A DNA stretch of 64,000 nucleotides from Balanoglossus misakiensis (lineage: Eukaryota; Hemichordata), in assembly GCA_040954595.2 (NCBI GenBank), contig CM082576.2:10478001-10542000 (forward strand), written 5' to 3'. Positions 55,901 to 59,040 of the stretch are shown piece after piece. Within the stretch, counting starts at the first letter, position 1. Each line of letters starts with the position of its first letter. Made by a program: the position numbers and the translations under genes. Under the pieces are notes generated by a model that made no database searches, was not told the origin of the DNA, and was given only the letters and a program-made list of their open reading frames with translations.

Positions 55901-58249
55901 ACAGTATAAATGATGACACACACTGTGTTACCGACTTATATTATATCCCTGTAAAATTGTGAAAAGGCAACCTTAATATCAGATGGAGTCATATTTAACA
56001 TAAGTTGTATAGAGCTAAGAAAAATTCAGATTCATGCAATGTAATGTACAGTTTCATGTTGGTAATTTCAGCCAAGCTTCTATTATATATTGGCCCATGG
56101 CCTTTCTTTTGTAAACTTCATCATGTGTCTGGTTATACGGACTACGATAATTAAATACTACCACAATGTTCTACACATGCAAAATGTTTCCTTAACCTAT
56201 GACTGACAGCTACGAAGAACGGGCCAAGTATCTCGACGCCATCATCAAGAATCACAAAGATCCGACAACGTTTGAAGACTTTGCCTCTCACGTCTACGCT
56301 CCAGCACACGACAAGATCCAACGATCCATGCCAGGTACGTAAGTTGTGTATAACACATACCTACAAAAGCACAAAAGGAGAAACAGAGATACAGATATAT
56401 GTAGAGAGAGAGAGAGAGACGCACAGAAAGTGATAGATGAGATTTTACCCCGAAGCTAAATAACTGCAGACCGTCCATAAAAACTCATCATAACATTGAT
56501 GATGAAACCCAGTGCGTGCATATTCTTATATTCTACAAAAACTAATTAAGCAGCTAGTCATTAGAGTGTAAGAGTACAATTATCAATGATTTTTAGCATA
56601 TTTGCTTGTAATGGTATGGCCCAGAAAAGCCATAAACATTCAATTAAGAAAATTAGTTTCGACATAAGGTTGCCAGCGCTAATCCGTAATCATAAAAAAT
56701 GACATTCGTGTAATTGCACACAGCTATTAAAGAAAATTAACACATTAATAAATGATAGCACAAATGATTTATCATCTCAAAAAAATGCTTCTTTGATTGA
56801 GATGTGCAGCTAAATGTGAGTGTGTATACTAGTTGGGGCTTTTATATTATCAGTCTGTGTTCATCGCCTATCTGTCTGTCTGTCTGTATATATGTATGTA
56901 TGTGTGTGTGTGTGTGTACGACATACATACACGACATTTTGAATTTCAAGCAAAAATATGTTCAATGTAGATGTAGGCTTGTTTCACCCCCTACAATTAC
57001 AAAAAAATATGTTATTGCCATAAATGTATATGTGGGTAGTAATTACACCATATTGCCCAGACTATAACTGTCCTGCACATGTTCCACATGTCCCAATGAT
57101 GGATTCTAGTTGGATATGTTATTACATTGAAATTGTTTTGCAAGTAATTACAGTATGACAGAAATAGCGAGCTCTTACCAGTAACTGAACAATATTGTTC
57201 ATTTATCGTTACAAGTGAGATGAAATCATTGTCTAATATCTGGCCTTTCTGTCGAAATTATCAGACAGTGCAGAATTGGGTCGAAATACACCTTCGTCAA
57301 ATTTTTGCTTAAATGGTTTTCACTCCCAAAGGGTAGGGCGGGGTATGGCCTGAGCTAATGGAACCTTTTCGCATTGACATGACGGATACCTTATTCATGG
57401 CAACAGGAGATTGTACTATGACAGTATTACGTATTCATGTCTTTGTCAGTAAAATTGATACTTTCATAGAAACCTTTGATAGAAACATTATCATCACAGA
57501 ACCTTTTTCAGGCATTCCTTGACTGATGACTTCTTACTACTAAAAGTCCTGGTTAAAAAAAGTTTAAAAAACCCACATCAATTTATGCACCTGTTGACAT
57601 TGACATGTCAGTACCAGAGTCGACATTTATTTTTCAGTTTCTTTCTCCTGCAGCCAAAAATTACTTTGGTGAGGTTTCATCCGTGGCCAGTGCCTCCAGC
57701 ACTTCAACGACCGGTACGGTCGAACACACGGGCTCTGTCTCCAGTCTCCGCTCCACAGCAAGCAGCCAAGCCACTGTCATGAGCACCAGCAGAGCCGCCA
57801 AAGGTAACCTGTCCAATCCAGTCGCTCGTGTCATGGTCATTGCATCTTCCTGTCCAATCCAGTCGCTCGTGTCATGGTCATTGCATCTTCCTGTCCAATC
57901 CAATTGCTGCTCTAATTATCTATATGCTAACACCGAAAAATGTACTGCCATCAGTTTGAAAATCAAATTTTGGGCACTACAGTAAAAATTGGACGTATGC
58001 AGAGACAACCATTTATCACCAATTTTATGCTTCATCAGTGATGTGTTTATTCCATCAAATTTTTCAGAGGATCGTCTCTCCGGAGAGTACGCCAGCGGAG
58101 ACGACGCGCACTCTGCCTCGTCGTCGAAGTCGTCCAGCAGCAAGGGGAAACTGGTAAACAAGGCCCGACAGCCTGCCAACAGCCCCGTGGTGGACAGCAC
58201 TCCCCCGGACAGCCCTGGCACAAGCATGAAAGGAAAGAGAGCCTCGTAG
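115..58249 (+). CDS. RALGAPA1: Ral GTPase-activating protein subunit alpha, 5'-truncated by window
   Basis: The product is the catalytic alpha subunit of RalGAP, which with a beta subunit (RALGAPB) accelerates GTP hydrolysis on RalA/RalB in the cytosol. The family is related to tuberin. Thirty-nine exons (listed separately) join in frame to 1993 codons plus TAG; every intron is GT-AG. By eye the peptides follow the vertebrate protein from about its residue 125 to the C-terminus, so about 125 N-terminal residues lie upstream. Order: N-terminal helical region (residues 1-540), Ser-rich linker with basophilic phosphosite motifs (590-865), helical middle (866-1430), Rap/Ral-GAP domain (about 1650-1865) and Ser-rich tail. 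The catalytic Asn thumb ([11 protein letters not shown]) is intact. Vertebrates have two paralogues (RALGAPA1/2), and this may be the single pre-duplication orthologue. Introns under 1 kb not listed separately show nothing beyond splice signals and short AT- or TG-rich sequence. Confidence 0.96.
878..1002 (+). CDS. RALGAPA1: RALGAPA exon 2
   Basis: Residues 65-106. Acceptor TTCTCCCAG, donor GTAAGA. It encodes [19 protein letters not shown] and then [12 protein letters not shown], matching the family's ITPLxPPQSG block. An AACC microsatellite begins 8 bases into the following intron. Confidence 0.92.
1011..1064 (+). repeat. AACC microsatellite
   Basis: About 13 AACC units with one interruption, starting 8 bases after the donor of exon 2. 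Confidence 0.95.
1720..1858 (+). CDS. RALGAPA1: RALGAPA exon 3
   Basis: Residues 107-152. Acceptor TTATTCTAG, donor GTGGGT. It encodes [20 protein letters not shown] and then [12 protein letters not shown], a strongly conserved family block. It ends in phase 1. Confidence 0.93.
2230..2356 (+). CDS. RALGAPA1: RALGAPA exon 4
   Basis: Residues 153-194. It encodes DIPEFHSDQ and [18 protein letters not shown], matching the family's arginine- and tryptophan-containing VIRWLVSF helix. Donor GTGAGT; ends in phase 2. Confidence 0.92.
2639..2891 (+). CDS. RALGAPA1: RALGAPA exon 5
   Basis: Residues 195-279. A polar Ser/Thr-rich linker ([20 protein letters not shown]) leads into [20 protein letters not shown], the conserved helix that ends FRQ. 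Acceptor TTTTCCCAG, donor GTGGGT; ends in phase 0. Confidence 0.93.
3123..3194 (+). CDS. RALGAPA1: RALGAPA exon 6
   Basis: Residues 280-303. It encodes [20 protein letters not shown] and then DWIQ, matching the family's KVVKVYQEWIQ helix. Acceptor CCCCTGCAG, donor GTAATT; 72 nt, phase 0 on both sides. Confidence 0.93.
3443..3589 (+). CDS. RALGAPA1: RALGAPA exon 7
   Basis: Residues 304-352. It starts [11 protein letters not shown], the conserved QxEKPxFMxEP motif, then a poorly conserved acidic Ser-rich stretch. Acceptor is a long T tract plus CCAG; donor GTGAGT. Phase 0 on both sides. Confidence 0.91.
3977..4222 (+). CDS. RALGAPA1: RALGAPA exon 8
   Basis: Residues 353-434. A variable start is followed by [20 protein letters not shown], then [14 protein letters not shown], the conserved helical repeat-like segment of the family. 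Acceptor GATTCCACAG, donor GTGGGT; phase 0 on both sides. Confidence 0.93.
4595..4668 (+). CDS. RALGAPA1: RALGAPA exon 9
   Basis: Residues 435-458. It encodes [20 protein letters not shown] and then SQRTW split across the intron, matching DMCKRILNIYRYMV of the family. Acceptor TTCCTACAG, donor GTGAGT; ends in phase 2. Confidence 0.92.
4995..5106 (+). CDS. RALGAPA1: RALGAPA exon 10
   Basis: Residues 459-496. It completes W, then [19 protein letters not shown] and LAAVLFQ, matching the family's EQMLLVLLRVTESVL helix and LFQ end. Acceptor CGACTGCAG, donor GTAAAC; ends in phase 0. Confidence 0.92.
5439..5561 (+). CDS. RALGAPA1: RALGAPA exon 11
   Basis: Residues 497-537. It encodes [20 protein letters not shown] and [20 protein letters not shown], among the most conserved segments of the family. 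Donor GTGAGT; phase 0 on both sides. Confidence 0.95.
5781..6162 (+). CDS. RALGAPA1: RALGAPA exon 12
   Basis: Residues 538-664. It begins [20 protein letters not shown], then [13 protein letters not shown] and a basic run. The second half is a Ser/Arg-rich linker with RSFSKGWSR and FRQRSATT, both conserved basophilic-kinase motifs of the family. This is the largest exon (382 nt); ends in phase 1. Acceptor TTTGATCAG, donor GTAGGT. Confidence 0.95.
6163..7569 (+). other. RALGAPA1: Intron 12 (1.4 kb)
   Basis: No gene is seen. It contains TG- and AT-rich sequence, and a strong decoy acceptor ending at 7039 that is followed by an in-frame stop within seven codons. Confidence 0.8.
7570..7749 (+). 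CDS. RALGAPA1: RALGAPA exon 13
   Basis: Residues 665-724. It encodes [13 protein letters not shown], an acidic run DEDEE, then [15 protein letters not shown], matching the family's RSSSTSDILEPF. Part of the phospho-regulated linker. It starts and ends in phase 1. Acceptor GCGTACAG, donor GTGAGA. Confidence 0.91.
7958..8059 (+). CDS. RALGAPA1: RALGAPA exon 14
   Basis: Residues 725-758. It encodes a Ser/Thr-rich, poorly conserved linker ([20 protein letters not shown]). Phase 1 on both sides, so it could be skipped without a frameshift. Acceptor AATCTCAG, donor GTGAGT. Confidence 0.85.
8193..8507 (+). CDS. RALGAPA1: RALGAPA exon 15
   Basis: Residues 759-863. It encodes [20 protein letters not shown], then [12 protein letters not shown] and [12 protein letters not shown]. 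The ASLxTL...SLxxTNQ and SxSPSP words match the vertebrate linker. It is GC-rich compared with its flanking introns. Phase 1 on both sides. Acceptor CCTCTACAG, donor GTAAGC. Confidence 0.92.
8868..9106 (+). CDS. RALGAPA1: RALGAPA exon 16
   Basis: Residues 864-943. It encodes [20 protein letters not shown], then [20 protein letters not shown], matching the family's DVATVMWRRMLGILGDVN. Start of the conserved helical middle region. Acceptor CTCCGTAG, donor GTATGT; ends in phase 0. Confidence 0.95.
9322..9420 (+). CDS. RALGAPA1: RALGAPA exon 17
   Basis: Residues 944-976. It encodes [20 protein letters not shown], then SPWLFK, identical in layout to the vertebrate IRDNLGIS...PWLFK. Acceptor TTTGCCAG, donor GTCAGT; phase 0 on both sides. 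Confidence 0.95.
9643..9798 (+). CDS. RALGAPA1: RALGAPA exon 18
   Basis: Residues 977-1028. It encodes [20 protein letters not shown], then [16 protein letters not shown], matching the family's LHCGLLHIDQ block. Acceptor TCTCTGCAG, donor GTGAGG; phase 0 on both sides. Confidence 0.94.
10088..10216 (+). CDS. RALGAPA1: RALGAPA exon 19
   Basis: Residues 1029-1071. It encodes [20 protein letters not shown], then STMLVLDYI, matching the family's DIVNTIIKHCSPxFFS. Acceptor TCTTCCAG, donor GTGAGT; phase 0 on both sides. Confidence 0.94.
10646..10771 (+). CDS. RALGAPA1: RALGAPA exon 20
   Basis: Residues 1072-1113. It encodes [20 protein letters not shown], matching [20 protein letters not shown] of the family, then a variable end finishing DLK. 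Acceptor CTCTTCAG, donor GTGAGC; phase 0 on both sides. Confidence 0.95.
10838..10965 (+). mobile_element. Short element with AGCTCCCA inverted ends
   Basis: It starts TAGCTCCCATTTGG and ends TTTGGGAGCTA. Its ends and early sequence (TGTATGT-rich) resemble the element at 52336. No coding capacity. Confidence 0.5.
11077..11244 (+). CDS. RALGAPA1: RALGAPA exon 21
   Basis: Residues 1114-1169. It encodes [20 protein letters not shown], then [13 protein letters not shown], matching ARCVALCSLGIWICEE and IKEALNV of the family. Acceptor CCCAACAG, donor GTAGAC; phase 0 on both sides. Confidence 0.94.
11245..13714 (+). other. RALGAPA1: Intron 21 (2.5 kb) with an optional exon
   Basis: The longest intron outside the giant one. 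Its first half holds AT-rich low-complexity sequence (11791-12180). A candidate cassette exon lies at 12550-12612. The rest shows nothing recognisable. Confidence 0.75.
12550..12612 (+). CDS. RALGAPA1: Candidate 63-nt cassette exon of RALGAPA
   Basis: A strong pyrimidine tract ends in CTTCTCAG at 12549, and a good donor, GTGAGA, starts at 12613. The 63 nt between are open in phase 0, the phase of both flanking exons, and would add 21 residues ([19 protein letters not shown] plus SN). One of the other two frames has an immediate stop. The family reads directly from exon 21 (ATIK) to exon 22 (FPNKAVAQ), so this segment is extra relative to vertebrates and is probably alternatively spliced. It is not counted in the 1993-codon total. 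Confidence 0.55.
13715..13825 (+). CDS. RALGAPA1: RALGAPA exon 22
   Basis: Residues 1170-1206. It encodes [20 protein letters not shown], matching the family's FxNKxVAxVAxxML. Acceptor GTGTTGTAG, donor GTAAGT; phase 0 on both sides. Confidence 0.93.
14150..14218 (+). CDS. RALGAPA1: RALGAPA exon 23
   Basis: Residues 1207-1229. It encodes [20 protein letters not shown] and then DKK, matching the family's IATITHLLPSTEASS. Acceptor TTTCCCCAG, donor GTAAGC; phase 0 on both sides. Confidence 0.93.
14427..14637 (+). mobile_element. MITE with TA target duplication and TCGCGA-rich inverted repeats
   Basis: The 211-bp unit starts TACTGTAAAACGCTTTATTT and ends with its near-perfect reverse complement (AAATAAAGTATTTTACAGTA), each arm about 27 bp with CGCGA. 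The flanking TA is typical of Tc1/mariner-type insertion. Several TCGCGAAA words lie inside. Non-coding; in intron 23. Confidence 0.8.
14771..14902 (+). CDS. RALGAPA1: RALGAPA exon 24
   Basis: Residues 1230-1273. It encodes [20 protein letters not shown], matching [20 protein letters not shown] of the family. The exon also lies inside a longer open frame that is a shadow and reads differently. Acceptor TTGACCATAG, donor GTGAGA; phase 0 on both sides. Confidence 0.93.
15123..15262 (+). mobile_element. MITE with CAGTCAAAC terminal inverted repeats
   Basis: The 140-bp unit runs from TACAGTCAAACCTGTCTATA to ACAAGTTTGACTGTA, with TA at both ends. Inverted repeats of this CAGTCAAAC type are common in invertebrate genomes. 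It ends 31 bp before exon 25, so it supplies part of the acceptor region. Confidence 0.8.
15294..15483 (+). CDS. RALGAPA1: RALGAPA exon 25
   Basis: Residues 1274-1336. It encodes [20 protein letters not shown], matching the family's LSDLASVDYDPF. The acceptor CCCCGTTTAG ends at 15293, 31 bases after the end of a foldback element. Donor GTAAGT; ends in phase 1. Confidence 0.93.
15628..15704 (+). CDS. RALGAPA1: RALGAPA exon 26
   Basis: Residues 1337-1362. It encodes [20 protein letters not shown] and then RIAAKT, matching the family's ISIAARTVITHL across the next junction. Acceptor TTTTGCAG, donor GTGAGT; ends in phase 0. Confidence 0.9.
15910..16113 (+). CDS. RALGAPA1: RALGAPA exon 27
   Basis: Residues 1363-1430. 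It encodes [20 protein letters not shown], then [20 protein letters not shown], matching HLVNHLGHYPMSGGPA and LFESPNIQFFVLNN of the family. Acceptor TATCCCAG, donor GTGAGT; phase 0 on both sides. Confidence 0.95.
16265..16307 (+). repeat. TGAT microsatellite
   Basis: Imperfect TGAT/GATT units ending about 12 bases before the acceptor of exon 28. Confidence 0.85.
16320..16467 (+). CDS. RALGAPA1: RALGAPA exon 28
   Basis: Residues 1431-1479. It encodes [20 protein letters not shown] then GPP, the conserved [23 protein letters not shown] block that precedes the GAP domain. A TGAT microsatellite runs up to the acceptor. Donor GTCAGT; ends in phase 1. Confidence 0.95.
16884..17044 (+). CDS. RALGAPA1: RALGAPA exon 29
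   Basis: Residues 1480-1533. A variable Ser-rich part is followed by [20 protein letters not shown], then HDVLDE, matching the family's VPTWDTIRDEEDVLDE. Acceptor CGCTCCAG, donor GTGAGG; ends in phase 0. Confidence 0.92.
17164..17296 (+). mobile_element. 133-bp foldback element
   Basis: The outer arms ACTAAGGTTTG and CAAACCTTAGT are perfect complements. Inner arms GAGCATAAG and CTTATGCTC also pair, giving a long imperfect hairpin in intron 29. No coding capacity. Confidence 0.65.
17594..17775 (+). CDS. RALGAPA1: RALGAPA exon 30
   Basis: Residues 1534-1593. It encodes [20 protein letters not shown], then [10 protein letters not shown], matching [23 protein letters not shown]. Acceptor CCCTCTCAG, donor GTGAGT; ends in phase 2. 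Confidence 0.94.
18013..18120 (+). CDS. RALGAPA1: RALGAPA exon 31
   Basis: Residues 1594-1629. It encodes [20 protein letters not shown] and then R, matching the family's [21 protein letters not shown]. Acceptor TTCTTTCAG, donor GTAAAA; ends in phase 2. Confidence 0.94.
18264..18357 (+). mobile_element. 94-bp MITE, piggyBac-like (TTAA target site)
   Basis: Perfect 18-bp terminal arms: TTAACCCTTTCACCACCA and TGGTGGTGAAAGGGTTAA. TTAA at both ends followed by CCC fits piggyBac-type insertion. A diverged copy seems present at about 8628-8720. Confidence 0.8.
18567..18638 (+). CDS. RALGAPA1: RALGAPA exon 32
   Basis: Residues 1630-1653. It encodes [20 protein letters not shown], matching HLLKKNEKLLRELRNLDS. 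Acceptor TGTCTGCAG, donor GTGAGT; ends in phase 2 within the Cys codon of CRETH. Confidence 0.94.
18928..19051 (+). CDS. RALGAPA1: RALGAPA exon 33, start of Rap/Ral-GAP domain
   Basis: Residues 1654-1695. It encodes [20 protein letters not shown], then [16 protein letters not shown], nearly identical to the family. Start of the Rap/Ral-GAP catalytic domain. Acceptor CATTTCAG, donor GTAGGC; ends in phase 0. Confidence 0.97.
19792..19944 (+). CDS. RALGAPA1: RALGAPA exon 34, GAP domain
   Basis: Residues 1696-1746. It encodes [20 protein letters not shown], then [12 protein letters not shown]. This is the conserved GFMGGLQxNKSTG loop and FHVxTxMP strand of the Rap/Ral-GAP fold. Acceptor GCTGTACAG, donor GTAGGC; phase 0 on both sides. 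Confidence 0.97.
19945..21536 (+). other. RALGAPA1: Intron 34 (1.6 kb)
   Basis: No gene is seen. The last 500 bases (about 21040-21530) are of mixed composition with several CpGs and little low-complexity sequence, unlike most introns here. That makes them a mild candidate for regulatory DNA. Confidence 0.6.
21537..21695 (+). CDS. RALGAPA1: RALGAPA exon 35, catalytic Asn-thumb exon
   Basis: Residues 1747-1799. It begins [20 protein letters not shown], then [17 protein letters not shown]. The Asn of HLGND (codon 21552-21554) is the catalytic Asn thumb of Rap/Ral-GAPs, equivalent to the residue whose loss inactivates human RALGAPA1. Everything needed for catalysis looks intact. Acceptor CTCCCACAG, donor GTATAA; phase 0 on both sides. 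Confidence 0.98.
21749..22039 (+). mobile_element. Short non-autonomous element, hAT-like ends
   Basis: It begins CAGGGTTTGTACGC and ends GCGTACATGAACCCTG, imperfect inverted repeats with the CAGGG end typical of hAT elements. It contains repeated CTGGAAAGT words. No clear 8-bp duplication. Related fragments begin at 38778 (plus) and end near 45748. Confidence 0.55.
22590..22717 (+). CDS. RALGAPA1: RALGAPA exon 36, upstream of the giant intron
   Basis: Residues 1800-1841. It encodes [20 protein letters not shown], then [10 protein letters not shown] and PMYQR, matching the family's [11 protein letters not shown] and [11 protein letters not shown]. The only donor that keeps the frame and joins to YEERAKYL is GTATCCTTT at 22718, a U12-type site. 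It ends in phase 2. Confidence 0.97.
22718..22726 (+). promoter_or_regulatory. RALGAPA1: U12-type 5' splice site
   Basis: GTATCCTTT matches the minor-spliceosome donor consensus (RTATCCTTT) at every position and does not fit the U2 donor GTRAGT beyond +3. It pairs with the branch site at 56188. Confidence 0.9.
23235..23314 (+). mobile_element. 80-bp CpG-containing foldback
   Basis: The arms AGCGTTCTCATTGT and ACAAAGTGAGAACGCT pair with a small bulge around a GC-richer loop. Near the start of the giant intron. Confidence 0.5.
24267..24361 (+). mobile_element. 95-bp TTAA-flanked short element
   Basis: It begins TTAACCTT and ends AAAGGTTAA, with internal GGTCCAA/TTGGACC arms. It has the same size and target site as the 18264 element but different sequence, so it is a second piggyBac-like family or a diverged member. 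Confidence 0.55.
27601..33000 (+). other. Giant intron, segment B
   Basis: No gene is seen. It contains seven G or C runs of 11-14 bases (27789, 27909, 28241, 28792, 29127, 31198, 32905), a short foldback element (30478-30579), and a TTATTATTAAAACTTTATTT stretch near 27620 that resembles the end of a degenerate retroposon. Confidence 0.6.
30478..30579 (+). mobile_element. Short MITE related to the 14427 element
   Basis: It starts CTGTAAAACGGGAATTTTCG and ends CGAAAATTTCCCATTTTACAG followed by TA. The CTGTAAAA ends and CGCGAAAA words match the 211-bp element in intron 23. About 100 bp. Confidence 0.7.
33001..41000 (+). other. Giant intron, segment C
   Basis: No gene is seen. CpG is relatively frequent at 33.1-33.8 kb. 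G/C runs lie at 39541 (16 G), 39744, 39965 and 40888. A partial copy of the CAGGGTTT repeat begins at 38778. TG-rich sequence occurs at 33970-34060. Confidence 0.6.
41001..49000 (+). other. Giant intron, segment D
   Basis: No gene is seen. A 145-codon ORF at 42912-43349 has no recognisable domain. There is CA/TG-rich sequence at 42020-42085, a long GT repeat at 46851-46905, a CT tract near 48311-48337, and G/C runs at 41137, 43522 and 44238. Confidence 0.6.
46851..46905 (+). repeat. GT microsatellite
   Basis: An uninterrupted run of about 27 GT units. Confidence 0.98.
49001..56180 (+). other. Giant intron, segment E
   Basis: No gene is seen. 50.0-50.9 kb is of balanced composition, CpG-richer and nearly free of simple repeats, so it is a candidate regulatory element. 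Other contents: G run at 51105-51117, an inverted-repeat element at 52336-52796, and a C run at 55442-55452. Confidence 0.6.
52336..52796 (+). mobile_element. Candidate 460-bp element with AGCTCCCATTTG inverted ends
   Basis: AGCTCCCATTTG at the left and CAAATGGGAGCA at the right are near-perfect inverted repeats. The interior is TG-rich and non-coding. The left end matches the 10838 element. Confidence 0.5.
56188..56196 (+). promoter_or_regulatory. RALGAPA1: U12-type branch site
   Basis: TTCCTTAAC is an exact match to the minor-spliceosome branch consensus. The second A (56195) is 14 nt upstream of the last intron base (56209), inside the narrow window typical of U12 introns. No long pyrimidine tract precedes the acceptor (GACTGACAG), also as expected for this class. 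Confidence 0.9.
56210..56334 (+). CDS. RALGAPA1: RALGAPA exon 37, end of GAP domain
   Basis: Residues 1842-1883. It encodes [20 protein letters not shown], then [15 protein letters not shown], matching YEERARYL...[16 protein letters not shown] of the family. Donor GTACGT; ends in phase 1. Confidence 0.96.
56335..57653 (+). other. RALGAPA1: Intron 37 (1.3 kb)
   Basis: No gene is seen. It contains a GA microsatellite near 56404-56420 and TG/TATG-rich sequence at 56870-56930. Confidence 0.7.
57654..57803 (+). CDS. RALGAPA1: RALGAPA exon 38
   Basis: Residues 1884-1933. A Ser/Thr-rich, low-complexity C-terminal tail ([20 protein letters not shown]). It is placed by the strong acceptor CTCCTGCAG, donor GTAACC and phase agreement (1/1), rather than by detailed similarity. 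Confidence 0.87.
57808..57903 (+). repeat. 41-bp tandem repeat, about 2.3 copies
   Basis: Units begin CCTGTCCAATCCAGTCGCTC at 57808, 57849 and (partial) 57890. The first unit starts 4 bases after the GT of the exon 38 donor. Confidence 0.95.
58068..58249 (+). CDS. RALGAPA1: RALGAPA terminal coding exon 39
   Basis: Residues 1934-1993 and TAG at 58247-58249. Ser/Lys-rich tail ([13 protein letters not shown]), then [20 protein letters not shown] as the C-terminus. Acceptor ATTTTTCAG. The phase fits exon 38 and the frame stays open to the stop. Confidence 0.89.
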
Positions 58250-58565
58250 ATCCTCTCATAGTTTCTAACTACATGACTTGGTTGAACTCCAGTACGTGAC
58301 TGGAGATGCCAATTGGTCCCCTCTGACATAGATGGGTTGAGGTATTCAGGGATGGTACTTACTTTTAGGTTCGCCGGTTTATAGGTTTCACCTGAAACAT
58401 CCTGGAATGTTCCAGTGTCCGGCACATCTACCGAGTTTCACCACGAGTTTTTACTTCCAAGCGCATTGGACCCAGGCACCGAAATTAGAGTGGGGAGAGT
58501 TCCCCAGGAAGGCAGAATCACAAGGATGAAGTTTTGAAAAATAAACGAAAACCAACAGCTATTCC
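58250..58565 (+). other. RALGAPA1: RALGAPA 3' untranslated region (likely)
   Basis: Non-coding sequence from the stop codon to shortly after an AATAAA. The true cleavage site is not visible, and a longer UTR using a later signal is possible. Confidence 0.6.
58540..58545 (+). terminator. Poly(A) signal AATAAA
   Basis: A canonical AATAAA about 290 nt after the RALGAPA stop codon, the first one downstream. Confidence 0.6.
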
Positions 58566-59040
58566 CTACATACTCTAAAAAAGTAGAAAAATATTAGTGT
58601 CTGTGATAATGAGTACATGATAAAAACAGTCTGTGATAATGAGTACATGATAAAAACATAGACTGGTTTTCATCCATTATATTTGTTGTGCTCAAAGACA
58701 CTTGAAACATGAAGGGAAACAGTCAAGTGCCAGGCATTGACCTCTTTGTGATTTCAATGATAATCCAAGTACAGTTAGATTATTTAAGATGGTGTCAGAT
58801 GATAACATATGACATCACACGCATACATTACAGCACAGTGCTGCCTTTTGTAATGTGTTTTCTGAAGTCTACGAAGAATTTTTGTCCAGGTTATGATCAT
58901 ACTGATAATAGTAACTGAGTTATATCGAAGAAGGTTGCTTCAGTTGCTTGTTCCCGTTTGTTTCAATTGTCTTTGGTTGTAGCTGCCATCATCCAATAGA
59001 AAGCCTGATTGGACATTTGTGTTTATTTGCATAAATTTGA
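58566..59040 (+). other. Intergenic, 3' of RALGAPA
   Basis: No gene is seen. It holds a 30-bp tandem duplication (58599-58658) and otherwise AT-rich unique-looking sequence. Confidence 0.7.
58599..58658 (+). repeat. 30-bp tandem duplication
   Basis: Two identical copies beginning GTCTGTGATAATGAGTACAT, just downstream of the likely RALGAPA poly(A) site. Confidence 0.95.

Larger units (their letters stand above)
22718..56209 (+). other. RALGAPA1: 33.5-kb U12-type intron within the GAP domain
   Basis: This intron is about 13 times longer than any other in the window. It starts with GTATCCTTT and ends with branch site TTCCTTAAC followed closely by an AG. Codon phase is 2, between exons ending MYQR(F) and starting YEERAKYL. 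No ORF within it, up to 160 codons, resembles a protein family I know, and none shows intact transposase or polymerase motifs. Contents are described in the segment entries that follow. Confidence 0.9.
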
